Shown here in pieces: positions 1 to 8,138 of a stretch of 40,946 bases of DNA; within the stretch, counting starts at the first letter, position 1, and each line of letters begins with the position of its first letter. Source of the DNA: Streptomyces maremycinicus (GTDB lineage: Bacteria > Actinomycetota > Actinomycetes > Streptomycetales > Streptomycetaceae); the NCBI RefSeq assembly GCF_001184025.1, contig NZ_BBYG01000031.1, positions 1 through 40,946 on the forward strand. The letters are read 5' to 3'. The notes beneath the pieces are model-generated. The model was not told where the DNA came from, did no database searches, and saw nothing but the letters and a program-made list of their open reading frames with translations. The position numbers and the translations under genes are program-made.

Positions 1-224
1 CCCGCGGAGCGGGATATGCCCCGGCAAGCCGGGGCATATTGGAATTCGCTTCGCGAATTCATGAAATCCGCAAGCGGATTTCCGTAAAAGCGCTGCGCGC
101 TTTTAACTAATTCCCGCAAGCGGGAATTGCTGCGTTCCGCTTCGCTCCACGCGGAAAAGAATACAGTTCCCGCAAGCGGGAACTGTGGGCGTCCGCTGCG
201 CTCCCGCCCTACCGGCTTCGCCGG
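1..224. repeat. Streptomyces-type telomere, left end of the linear replicon
   Basis: The window opens with CCCGCGGAGCGGG (1-13), the first palindrome of typical Streptomyces telomeres. A string of perfect inverted repeats follows: arms 14-25/28-39, 42-49/53-60, 63-71/74-82, 85-93/97-105, 109-117/120-128, 135-140/151-156, 163-173/176-186 and 212-216/220-224. Several share an AA centre within GCAAGC; others have TGC or TTC centres. In Streptomyces the 3' overhang left after replication folds on such palindromes and is patched using Tpg and Tap, both encoded in this window. Only the first palindrome matches the archetypal telomere I remember; from base 14 on the sequence differs, so this is a variant telomere. 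That base 1 is the true molecular end is inferred from this match. Confidence 0.9.
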
Positions 225-610
225 GCAGCAAGGGATGAGGGTGCATCAGGTTGTGAGCTGTGTAAGGTCTGGCATCCTGACTCACTGCCCCGGAGCTGGC
301 CATAGATCTGACGTAACGTCAATTTCTACCGCGTTAGCCGGGCTCTGCTGCGCTCCGCCCCGAAAGATCCGTCGTCTTTGCAGTCTATGAAGTCACCCAG
401 CTCCAGATCCTCGGCCAACGGTGGGGAGGTGAACTGACGACGGGTCATCGGTTCCGTTCGAAGGATAGTTTGTGGGATGCTGCATCACAGTATCCCACTG
501 TGTAGAGTTTGGAGACGCTGCGCCATGGCTCCCTAGCTGATTCTCAGCTATCCATCACGCAGTGAACTCCTCGCAAGAGGAGGCAGCCGATCGTAGGGCG
601 GGAGAAGATC
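225..610. other. Subtelomeric non-coding stretch with two hairpins
   Basis: No open frame here looks coding. Two hairpins are visible: GTGGGAT/ATCCCAC (472-478 with 492-498), and CTCCTC-GCAA-GAGGAG (567-582), a six-base-pair stem with a GCAA loop just before the first gene. They could be outlying telomere palindromes or transcription signals. GGAG at 601-604 is the probable ribosome binding site of the ankyrin gene at 611. Confidence 0.5.
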
Positions 611-1000
611 GTGGATCGAGATTTCATGATGATGGCGATCAATGAAGTCGAGAGATGGACGCCTGTGCATCAGGCTGTGGAGATGAGCGAGTGGGAGACG
701 CTCACCGCGCTGCTGGATGCTGGGGCTGACCCGAACGAGATGTGTTTCGGTTTTACGCTTCTCACTCATGCCATAGAGCTTGAAGGAGACAGCCACCTTC
801 AGTCGGGTCATCCGCTGAACACGACTGCTACAGCAATCCTGTTGGCCTACGGCGCTGATCCGCGGCTGCGCACAGCAGCCGGCGAGACTCCTTTGCAGGT
901 CGCGCACCGCTACGACCATGAGCCGGCGCGGCGCCTGCTGGAGCGGTTCCTGTCGTCCGGCGCGGGGCTGGAGGCTGAGGGGGAAGGGGGGCGGTCGTGA
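611..1000 (+). CDS. Ankyrin-repeat protein, telomere-proximal
   Basis: This is a small (129 aa) protein of ankyrin repeats. Repeat signatures are TPVHQAV...LLDAGADPN near residues 17-45 and ATAILLAYGADP followed by GETPLQVAHRYDHEPARRLL near residues 76-115. Ankyrin repeats bind other proteins; no catalytic motif is seen. I chose the GTG at 611 because GGAG lies six bases upstream and it captures the whole repeat region. The stop overlaps the helicase start (GTGA at 997-1000), so the two genes are probably translationally coupled and the product may act with the helicase. It is the most terminal gene of the replicon. The partner is inferred; the ankyrin call is well supported by sequence. Confidence 0.75.
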   Translation: MDRDFMMMAINEVERWTPVHQAVEMSEWETLTALLDAGADPNEMCFGFTLLTHAIELEGDSHLQSGHPLNTTATAILLAYGADPRLRTAAGETPLQVAHRYDHEPARRLLERFLSSGAGLEAEGEGGRS

Positions 1001-3393
1001 AACTGCGTGCCCATCAGGTCGAGGCTGTGGATGCCATCGTGCGGGGCTTGGATGCTCCCCGGGGTGGGATTCCCGCGGATGGTGTGCGGGGGCAGGTTCA
1101 TGCCGCGTGCGGGACCGGGAAGACCCTCATGGCTGCCGCCGCGGTGCGGCGGATCGTGCCGCGCGGGCGGGTGCTGGTGCTGGTGCCGACGCTGGACCTT
1201 CTCTCGCAGACGGTGCAGGCGTGGCATGACGCCGGGCATCGGGGGCCGGCGGTTGCGGTGTGTTCGCTCCAGGACGATCCGGAGCTGTGGAATCTGAAGG
1301 TGCGCTCCACGACGAACCCGGTGCAGTTGGCGCTGTGGCACGGCCAGGGGCCGGTCACCATGTACGCGACGTACGCCAGCTTGGGTGTCCTGGCGGAGGC
1401 TTTCGAGGGCGTCTACGGCCAGAAGCTTGATCCCGTAGACCTCGCGGTGGTTGATGAGGCTCACAGGACTTCCGGCTCGATGGGTAAGGCATGGGCCGAC
1501 GTACACAACCAGACTGTGATCCCTGCCTACCGTCGGCTGTACCTGACCGCTACACCGCGGATCTGGGAAGAGCGGCTCAACCGTGAGGTCGCCGAGGGAG
1601 TACGTGACCCGCTGCCGCGGGAGATGGCGGCTTCCATGGACGACGAGGCCGTGTTCGGGCCCGTCCTGTACAAGCTCAGCTTGGCATCTGCCGTCTCCCG
1701 GGGCCTGCTGGCCCGGTATCAGATCATCGTTCTCGAGCTCCAGGACCCCCTCGTCACGCCGGAGCGGCTGATGGGTGAGGAGCGGCGCAGCGAGGAGGTG
1801 CGGGGGCAGCGGCTCGGGGCGCTTCAGGCGGCGCTGCTGCACGCGATGGCGCAGCATGATCTGTCGACATGCATCACCTTCCACCACCGGACGATAGAGG
1901 CGCAGGCGTACGCGGAGGGCCTCGAAGGCGTTGCGGCCAAGCTGCATGCGGACCAGCCGGGAACGTACCCGCCGAGGGTCTGGGCGGACTGGCTGTGTGG
2001 CGAGCACGTTCCTGAGCGTCGGCGGGATGTTCTTGGTTCCTTCGGGTCCACCGCGCAGCGGGCCGTGCTGTCCAACTGTCGTGTCCTGGGCGAGGGGGTC
2101 GACATCAGAAGCGTGGACAGCGTTGCCCTGCTGGACCCGAAGGGCGCCCCGCACGACATCGTCCAGGCAATCGGCCGGGCACTCCGCCAAAAGCCTGGGG
2201 AAGGCAAACTCGCCTCTTTGATCGTGCCGGTGTTTCTTCAGCCCGGAGAAACACCGGAAGACATGTTCACTTCGGGGTCGTATCGGCCGCTTGTAAAGGT
2301 TTTGGCTGGGCTACGGGCTCATGACGAAGAGGCCGTCGAGTTGCTGGCCATTCCTCAGGAGCCGCAGAAAGATGTTGCGCAGCCTTCCGTGGATATTGGT
2401 GTGGCCCCGGAGGAGGGTGAGGAGGAATCACGGCTGCTGCTCCGTTTTGCTGCCCCCAGGGATCCCGTGATGGTCGCGGACTGGGTTAGCTTCAACGTGA
2501 TCGACACCGAACGCCAGGACTGGGCCCGCGGCTGGGCGAAACTGAAGGCGTACGTCGAGCGGGTCGGGAACGCCCGAGTGCCCTACGGTCACAAGGAGCC
2601 GCCCGGCCCCTATCCCCTTGGGGCATGGGTCGCAGAGCAACGAAGGGCTTACGGGGCGGGGCAGATGACCGGTCTGCGTGCCCAGCGGCTGGAGAAGCTC
2701 GGCATGGTGTGGAGCCTCGCGGATGAGCGGTTCCAGGAGAACCTCGAAGCTGCCAGGGCTTACTACGAGCAGCACTGGACGCTGTGTGCGCCCCGGCCTG
2801 CGACGATGCTGGACCGGCCGGTGGGGCAATGGCTTTCGAATCTGCGGCGGCCGGGTGCCCTCGACGGACATCCCGAGTGGAAGACAGCGTTGGAAGCCGT
2901 GGACGAGGACTGGAACCCGGCATGGCCGGCGGAGTGGCAGCGGCACTACGCCGCGCTGCGTGAGCTCGTGCGCGACGAAGAGGGGCAGGCCGACGTCTTC
3001 CCCGGCCTCACCGTGCACGGAATGGACATCGGGAAGTGGCTGGCCCGGCAACGGAAGCCGGAGGTCTGGGAGGCTTTGTCGGACGGGCAGTGCGAACGCC
3101 TGGAACAGCTCGGCATCACACCGCCCGCCCCGCAGCCGGAGACACCCTCCGCGAAGCCGTCCACGGCGCCCGTGAGCGCCTTCGAGCGCGGCGTTGCGGG
3201 CCTGGCGCAGTACAAGGCCCGGGAAGGGCACCTGACGGTGCCTAGGGGGCACGTAGAACGGCTGGAGGACGGCACCGAGGTCCGGCTTGGTGTGTTTCTC
3301 AGCAATACCAAGAGCAGGCGTGCCAAGCTCACCGGCGACAAACTCGCCGCGCTCGCCGCGCTGGGATTGGACTGGACGCGCCAAGGTTGCTGA
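997..3393 (+). CDS. ttrA: Terminal DEAH-box helicase with helicase-associated repeats (TtrA-type)
   Basis: A 798-residue superfamily 2 helicase-like protein. The N-terminal half carries Walker A ACGTGKT (37-43), DEAH (153-156), a TATP motif soon after, and QAIGRALRQ, the arginine-finger motif VI. From about residue 505 it consists of helicase-associated (HA) repeats built around patterns such as WLARQR, DEDWNPAWPAEWQRHY and LEQLGI; the last repeat is at about 725-795. Helicase-like genes of this kind (ttrA) sit at the ends of Streptomyces chromosomes and linear plasmids and have been linked to conjugal transfer. The GTG start overlaps the ankyrin stop. A C-terminal remnant of a second copy is at 12835-13536, and the tniQ product at 8139 shares the same HA modules. 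The exact role in end maintenance or transfer is inferred from family and position. Confidence 0.85.
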   Translation: MKLRAHQVEAVDAIVRGLDAPRGGIPADGVRGQVHAACGTGKTLMAAAAVRRIVPRGRVLVLVPTLDLLSQTVQAWHDAGHRGPAVAVCSLQDDPELWNLKVRSTTNPVQLALWHGQGPVTMYATYASLGVLAEAFEGVYGQKLDPVDLAVVDEAHRTSGSMGKAWADVHNQTVIPAYRRLYLTATPRIWEERLNREVAEGVRDPLPREMAASMDDEAVFGPVLYKLSLASAVSRGLLARYQIIVLELQDPLVTPERLMGEERRSEEVRGQRLGALQAALLHAMAQHDLSTCITFHHRTIEAQAYAEGLEGVAAKLHADQPGTYPPRVWADWLCGEHVPERRRDVLGSFGSTAQRAVLSNCRVLGEGVDIRSVDSVALLDPKGAPHDIVQAIGRALRQKPGEGKLASLIVPVFLQPGETPEDMFTSGSYRPLVKVLAGLRAHDEEAVELLAIPQEPQKDVAQPSVDIGVAPEEGEEESRLLLRFAAPRDPVMVADWVSFNVIDTERQDWARGWAKLKAYVERVGNARVPYGHKEPPGPYPLGAWVAEQRRAYGAGQMTGLRAQRLEKLGMVWSLADERFQENLEAARAYYEQHWTLCAPRPATMLDRPVGQWLSNLRRPGALDGHPEWKTALEAVDEDWNPAWPAEWQRHYAALRELVRDEEGQADVFPGLTVHGMDIGKWLARQRKPEVWEALSDGQCERLEQLGITPPAPQPETPSAKPSTAPVSAFERGVAGLAQYKAREGHLTVPRGHVERLEDGTEVRLGVFLSNTKSRRAKLTGDKLAALAALGLDWTRQGC

Positions 3394-3426
3394 GTGGGGG
3401 AAGTTTCTGGTTAAAGGTGCGGGGTT

Positions 3427-3477
3427 ATGGCATCGGAGGAAGAGCTGTCCGCCGCACCTGATATCCGTGGCGGCTGA
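3427..3477 (+). pseudogene. tap 5'-end scar
   Basis: ATGGCATCGGAGGAAGAGCT at 3427-3446 matches the first codons of intact tap at 15907 with one mismatch; both encode MASEEEL. The matched block includes AAGGTGCGG upstream, so the ribosome binding site was copied too. After residue 7 the frame diverges and stops at 3475-3477, leaving 16 codons. This is best read as the start of a lost tap gene that once followed the terminal helicase. It is unlikely to make a functional product. Confidence 0.8.
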
Positions 3478-4012
3478 AGCGGGAACAGCACCTGCCACGA
3501 TGGCCAGAGCAGCAGGCGGCGGCGACACTACGCGCAAACAGTTGGTGGAGCTGCGCTGCGCGGTGTACACAGCGGCCCCGACAAGGTGGCCCGCATTCTG
3601 CGGAGCACCTCAGTCAGAGTGCCGAGCTGATCGACCGGGCCGTGCTGCACCCCGCCGCCGCAGGCGTCGGCTCCGGGGTGGCGCTTGAGGAGGTGGCCCA
3701 GTGCTCCCGTCTTGGCCGCGGTGTTTGCCCTGGGTAAGGGCGAGGACTGACACCACGGCCTGCAAGGGGAACGTGAAAGTGCGGGACTCTGCACTGACGC
3801 CGGTGCCCGGTCGCGGCATCCTGGGGCCGCGCGCGGCCCAACGTCTGGGTGGTTGCACCGATGTTGCGGTTACCGGCCGGTTCTCCTGCGCGGCAGGTCA
3901 GGCATGGCGTTGTGTGGAGTGCGTGATCATCGACAGCGGCCAGGAGGCCGCATCGTCCGTGGTGCTCGGGGGCGGGTGCCGCATCGTCGAGCGGCACAGT
4001 ACGGGTGGTGCT
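3478..4012. other. Region between tap scar and tns operon
   Basis: I see no convincing intact gene. Short coding-like fragments occur (for example a plus-strand frame near 3620-3730), but none can be assigned. A left transposon end would be expected around here if the tns genes formed a conventional two-ended element. I found no copies of the GTTGTCAC-type repeats present at 18.6 and 20.4 kb, which favours a one-ended, telomere-linked element. A hairpin GCACAG/CTGTGC lies just before the tnsA-like start. Confidence 0.4.
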
Positions 4013-4771
4013 GTGCGACGCGAAGATGGTGCGGCTGTAGATGCCGGTCTGATCGATGTGCGTTTTCGAGACCCTTGGGGGTGCTCGCGTCAGGTCCCGT
4101 GGCTTGAGGCTGCGCAGGACGTCGTCTTCGAGGAGAGTCCTGCGGTACGCCCTTTCCCGGTCCGGCCCGGGCGGCGTGTGGCTCCGGGCTGGTGGTGGTC
4201 GTCGACGACCGGGCGGCTGGTGGCGTACGGGTCCGGTGTCATGCGGACCGCGCTCATGCTGCTGGACCGGGATCCGGCGGTGGTGGCGCTGGCCTGCCGG
4301 CCGGTGGAACTGGTGTGGCCTGAAGAAGGAGGCAGGGTCGTCGGTCATGCACCGCAGCTGATGGCCAGGCTTCAGGACGGCGGGGGCCTGTTGCTCGACT
4401 GTGCCGGACGCAGCGGGCCCTCTGTCCGGCTGGCGGCGCGGGCACGGGTTGTGGCGGCTGCCGCCGAGGCAGCGGGCTGGTCCTACCGGCTCGCGGAGCC
4501 GCCGGATCCGGTGCTGGTGGCCAATGTGCGGTGGCTGGCCGGTTACCGGCATCCCCGGTGCGCCGTGGGGCCGTGGATGCCCGCTCTGGTGGCGGCGTTC
4601 GGCAGTCCGCGGGCGGCGGTGGACGTGGTGCGGGAGTTGGGTGACCCGATCGCCGTGTGGCCTGCGCTTTTTCACGCGTTGTGGAGGGGTGTGCTGCGGG
4701 TGCGGCTGGACGAGCCGCTGCATGAGCGCGCCGTCGTCTGGGTCGCCCGGCAGGAGGACGAGGCGGCGTGA
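4013..4771 (+). CDS. tnsA: TnsA-like transposase subunit, catalytic residues apparently lost
   Basis: TnsA is the endonuclease of Tn7-type heteromeric transposases and cuts the non-transferred strand beside TnsB. Family hallmarks here are FPVRPGRRVAPGWWWSSTTG, LMLLDRDP, GHAPQLMARLQDG and NVRWLAGYRHPRC, the last near the C-terminus. In active actinobacterial relatives as I remember them, the first block continues with Y-E-S-W and the third reads H-x-P-D. Here the first is YGSG (codons from 4226) and the third is HAPQ (about 4341-4352). The following LLLDC also lacks the usual lysine-bearing strand. The E-D-K nuclease triad therefore looks absent. The start is uncertain; GTG 4013 and GTG 3962 are both in frame. 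The stop overlaps tnsB (GTGA), so the two are coupled. Confidence 0.75.
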   Translation: MRREDGAAVDAGLIDVRFRDPWGCSRQVPWLEAAQDVVFEESPAVRPFPVRPGRRVAPGWWWSSTTGRLVAYGSGVMRTALMLLDRDPAVVALACRPVELVWPEEGGRVVGHAPQLMARLQDGGGLLLDCAGRSGPSVRLAARARVVAAAAEAAGWSYRLAEPPDPVLVANVRWLAGYRHPRCAVGPWMPALVAAFGSPRAAVDVVRELGDPIAVWPALFHALWRGVLRVRLDEPLHERAVVWVARQEDEAA

Positions 4772-7023
4772 CGCAGGCGGTTGTCGAGGTCGGGGCGCGG
4801 GTTCGCTTCGACGGGCGGATGTGGACGGTGGTCGTGCTGGAAGGAGCCCGGGTCACGCTGGTGAGTGGTGAGGGGGCCTCGGCGGTCGTGTTGCTGCCCT
4901 ACCTGTGCGCCGACCCGTCGTTCGCAGTGGAAGGCGGGCGCGCGCCGGGAAAGGTGGCGCCGTTCGGGCTGTGGGAGTCGTTGCCGGCGGAGGTGCGGGA
5001 GCGGGCGCTGGCGTGGCAGCGGCATGTGCGGGAGGTGGAGACGGGCTTCCCGGATGCGGTCGGGCGGGGTTGTCCGCGTGAGCAGTTCGATCCGGCGACG
5101 CGGAGTCTGGCGCAGCGGGAGGGGGCGAAGGCCGAGGAGTTGACGGCGGCGGGCTGGGCGGCGGGTGCGGCGACGGTGCGCCGGATGCGGGCGCGCTACC
5201 GCCGCGAGGGCTTGTGGGGGTTGGTGGACGGGCGGGTGGTGAGGGAGCGGTCGGCGGTGGGGCGGGCCGATGAGCGGGTGGTCGCGGCGATCAGGCGGGT
5301 GCTGGAGGGGCAGCGGGAGCGGTCGACGGGCACGCTGGTGCGGCTGCGCCGTCAGGTGGGGTGGCTGTTGGAGGAGGAGTACGGGGTGGGGGTGGTGGCA
5401 CTACCGCCGGTGTCGACGTTCAACCGGCTGGTGCACGCGGTGGCCGACGGGCAGGGGCTCTTGGGGACTGCGGCGCAGCGGCGGTGGCATGCGTCGCGGC
5501 CGGCGCCTCCGTTCACGCCGACGGTGGCGCTGCGGCCTGGGGAGGTGGTGATGCTGGACAGCACGCCGCTGGATGTGATGGCGGTGCTGGATGACGGTGT
5601 GAGCGGCCGTGTTGAGCTGAGCATCGCGCTGGACGTGGCGACGCGCAGTATCTGCGCGGCGGTGCTGCGTCCGGTGGGCACGCGGTCGGTGGACGCGGCG
5701 ATACTGCTGGCGCAGATGGTGGTGCCGGCGGCGATGCGGCCGGGCTGGGACGCGGCGCTGTCGATGCGGCGGTCGGTCATCCCGTATGAGCGGCTGGTGG
5801 CGTTGGACGCGCGGCTCGAGCAGGCTGCCGCCCGGCCGGTGATCATGCCGGAGACGGTGGTGGTGGACCAGGGCCGGGTGTATGTGTCGGCGTCGTTCGT
5901 CTCGGCGTGCGAGAGCCTGGGGATCTCGGTGCAGCCGGTGCCGCCGGCGAACGGCCCGGCGAAGGGAAACGTGGAACGGACCTTCCGTGCGATCGCGGAC
6001 GGGTTCAGCCAGTACCTGCCGGGCCACACCGGTTCGGACGTCTCTCAGCGGGGCGCGGCTGCGGAGCAGGATGCGTGCTGGAGTCTGGCGCAGCTTCAGG
6101 AGCTGCTGGACGAGTGGGTTATCTGCGGGTGGCAGGAGCGCCGGCACGAGGCGTTGCGGCACCCGATGATGCCGCAGGTGGCTCTGTCGCCGAATGAGAT
6201 GTGGGCAGCTTTGGTGGCGGTGACGGGGTATGTGCCGGTGCCGTTGTCCGCGGACGACTACGTCGAGTTGCTGCCTCTTCGGTGGCAGGCGGTCAACGAC
6301 TACGGCATCCGTTTCGGCTACCGCACCTACGACCATCCCGGCCTGAACCCGCACCGGCGGCGCCGTTCGGCGCGGGCGGACAAGAACGGACGGTGGGAGG
6401 TCCACCACAACCCCTATGACCCGAACCGGGTGTGGGTACGCCTGCCCGAGGGATGGCTGGAAGTGCCGTGGGTCCACGCGGCGGCGATCAGGCGCCCGTT
6501 CACCGCGTTCACCTTCGACCATGTCCGGCGCACCGTCCAGCGCCGGCATGGCCGTGAAGAGCACGAGGCGGCGATCGCCCGGGCGCTGGATGCCCTGCTG
6601 CGCCGTGCGAGCCAGGGGCTGGGCAGCAGACGAGAGCGGACGGTAGCCGCCCGTGCCCGGGCTGCTGCGCAGATGACCGATCCCTCCCCCGCCGCCATCC
6701 CGCAGCAGTGGCCTGCGCCTCTGGCGCCGGGGGCTTCGTTCGGGCTGCCCGGTTCCTTCACCGTCCCGCTTCAGGATCCCGGAGGCTGGGACGCCGACGA
6801 CGGCCTGGACGACCTCGAGGACGACCCGGACGGAGAGGACTACCCTCTTGCCGGCCTCGCCGACGGCCAGGACGCCGTGGCAGGCCACGTGGATGAGGCC
6901 GAAGCATCATCCGGGCCGACGGCCGAATCGGCCCGGGCCCAGGCCGCTGAGCAGACGCTGGATGCCGCCGGGGCGGGCGGCATGCGCATCTACGACCCGT
7001 ACCAGGAGGCCCAGGCATGGTGA
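4768..7023 (+). CDS. tnsB: TnsB-like DDE transposase
   Basis: This is a 751-residue transposase of the TnsB/TniA/MuA type, which binds the element ends and joins the 3' ends to target DNA. The retroviral-integrase-like core holds D264 (in MLDSTPLD), D367 (VVVDQGRVY) and E403 (GNVERTF), with the typical 35 residues between the last two. An N-terminal helical DNA-binding region with R-x-R-x-RREGL and a basic C-terminal segment (FDHVRRTVQRRHGREEHE) surround it. The tail after about residue 640 is acidic and proline-rich and may contact TnsC. All three catalytic residues are intact. The start overlaps the tnsA stop, and the stop overlaps the tnsC start (7017), giving one operon. Confidence 0.92.
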   Translation: MTQAVVEVGARVRFDGRMWTVVVLEGARVTLVSGEGASAVVLLPYLCADPSFAVEGGRAPGKVAPFGLWESLPAEVRERALAWQRHVREVETGFPDAVGRGCPREQFDPATRSLAQREGAKAEELTAAGWAAGAATVRRMRARYRREGLWGLVDGRVVRERSAVGRADERVVAAIRRVLEGQRERSTGTLVRLRRQVGWLLEEEYGVGVVALPPVSTFNRLVHAVADGQGLLGTAAQRRWHASRPAPPFTPTVALRPGEVVMLDSTPLDVMAVLDDGVSGRVELSIALDVATRSICAAVLRPVGTRSVDAAILLAQMVVPAAMRPGWDAALSMRRSVIPYERLVALDARLEQAAARPVIMPETVVVDQGRVYVSASFVSACESLGISVQPVPPANGPAKGNVERTFRAIADGFSQYLPGHTGSDVSQRGAAAEQDACWSLAQLQELLDEWVICGWQERRHEALRHPMMPQVALSPNEMWAALVAVTGYVPVPLSADDYVELLPLRWQAVNDYGIRFGYRTYDHPGLNPHRRRRSARADKNGRWEVHHNPYDPNRVWVRLPEGWLEVPWVHAAAIRRPFTAFTFDHVRRTVQRRHGREEHEAAIARALDALLRRASQGLGSRRERTVAARARAAAQMTDPSPAAIPQQWPAPLAPGASFGLPGSFTVPLQDPGGWDADDGLDDLEDDPDGEDYPLAGLADGQDAVAGHVDEAEASSGPTAESARAQAAEQTLDAAGAGGMRIYDPYQEAQAW

Positions 7024-8051
7024 CGACGGCGCAGCCCGCCACCGCGCAGCACAGCGTTTTCAGTCCGCTGACCACGTGGGACGGATGGCAGCAGTTCGTC
7101 GACACAGCACCCGCCCCGGCGCTGGACGCCCACGACCGGGAGTGGACGCTGGAGCAGCGGGAGGACTACCACGCGCGGTTCGTGGTGCTGAAGACCCCGG
7201 CGATGGACGCCATCTCCACGGCAGTGCGCCGTCTGCTGCTGCTCAACCGCGGCCAGCAGGGCGGAGCCCGGCGCGGCCTGATCATCTCCGGGCCGGCGAC
7301 CACCGGGAAGACGACCGCGATGCAGCAGCTCGGGCGCACCGTCGAACTCGCCGACCGGCGCCGCCATCCAGGGCAGGACGGGCGTCTGCCGGTCCTGTTC
7401 ATCACGGTGCCGCCGTCCTCCACCCCGAAGATGCTCATCAGTGAGTTCGCCCGCTTCCTCGGCCTGCCGACGCTGGAGCGGATGAATCAGATCCAGATCA
7501 CCAACGCCGTGTGCGGGCTGCTGTGCGAGATGGGCACCCAGCTGGTCCTGGTCGACGACGTGCACCTGATGGACACCCGCAGCCGCGCCGGTGCCGAGAC
7601 CTCCGACCAGCTGAAGTACCTCGGCGAGCGGATTCCCGCGACCTTCGTCTACTCCGGCATCGACGTCGAATCCTCGCCGCTGCTGACCGGGGTACGCGGC
7701 TCCCAGCTCGCCGGCCGCTTCAAAATCGTGCGCAACCAGCCGCTGCGCTACGGCAGCGGCGCCGACAAACAGATCTGGCACGACCTCCTGCACGGCATGG
7801 ACAGCGCCCTGCGACTGCGCCACCACCGGCCCGGCACCCTGCTCACACACGCCGCCTACCTCCACGCCCGCACCGGCGGCCGCATGGGCAGCCTCTCCCA
7901 CCTCATCCGCGAAGCCGCCCTGGTGTCACTGCTGGACGGCACCGAGAAGATCACCAAGAAACTGCTCGAGCAGATCGAACTCGACACCGCCGCCGAACAG
8001 CGGGCCCGGGCACCACACCGCCACCGGGCACCTGCCCCGCGCCACGGCTGA
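7017..8051 (+). CDS. tnsC: TnsC/TniB-like AAA+ ATPase
   Basis: This is the 344-residue AAA+ regulator of Tn7-like transposition; TnsC oligomers on target DNA link the target selector (TniQ/TnsD) to TnsAB. Walker A is GPATTGKT (92-99). Walker B is LVLVDDVHLMD, with aspartates at about 180-181. The sequence continues with LKYLGERIPATFVYSGIDV and a GSLSHLIREAA segment as in TniB proteins. The ATG at 7017 overlaps the tnsB stop. The C-terminus is basic (RAPHRHRAPAPRHG). The family call is firm. Confidence 0.92.
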   Translation: MVTTAQPATAQHSVFSPLTTWDGWQQFVDTAPAPALDAHDREWTLEQREDYHARFVVLKTPAMDAISTAVRRLLLLNRGQQGGARRGLIISGPATTGKTTAMQQLGRTVELADRRRHPGQDGRLPVLFITVPPSSTPKMLISEFARFLGLPTLERMNQIQITNAVCGLLCEMGTQLVLVDDVHLMDTRSRAGAETSDQLKYLGERIPATFVYSGIDVESSPLLTGVRGSQLAGRFKIVRNQPLRYGSGADKQIWHDLLHGMDSALRLRHHRPGTLLTHAAYLHARTGGRMGSLSHLIREAALVSLLDGTEKITKKLLEQIELDTAAEQRARAPHRHRAPAPRHG

Positions 8052-8138
8052 CCTGCGGCCCCCGCCCCGGCAGCGGAACCCGCCCACGTCACAGCCCGGC
8101 TGATCGTCCGGGCTCGACCGAGATCGGTCTCTCCTCAC

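Noticed and set aside
103..390. Open frames on both strands within the telomere
   Set aside because: They run through perfect palindromes and encode low-complexity sequence; palindromic telomere DNA gives such frames by chance.
910..2190. Long minus-strand frame opposite the helicase gene
   Set aside because: Mirror frame of a high-G+C gene; the sequence is R/P/H-rich with no family match, while the plus strand has full helicase motifs.
3640..4012. Left end of a conventional two-ended Tn7 element
   Set aside because: No copies of the GTTGTCAC/GGTTCCAAC units or other spaced repeats were found here or at 12633-12834.
5401..6888. 495-codon minus-strand frame opposite tnsB
   Set aside because: Arg/His-rich antisense frame of a GC-rich gene; the plus-strand DDE core is unmistakable.
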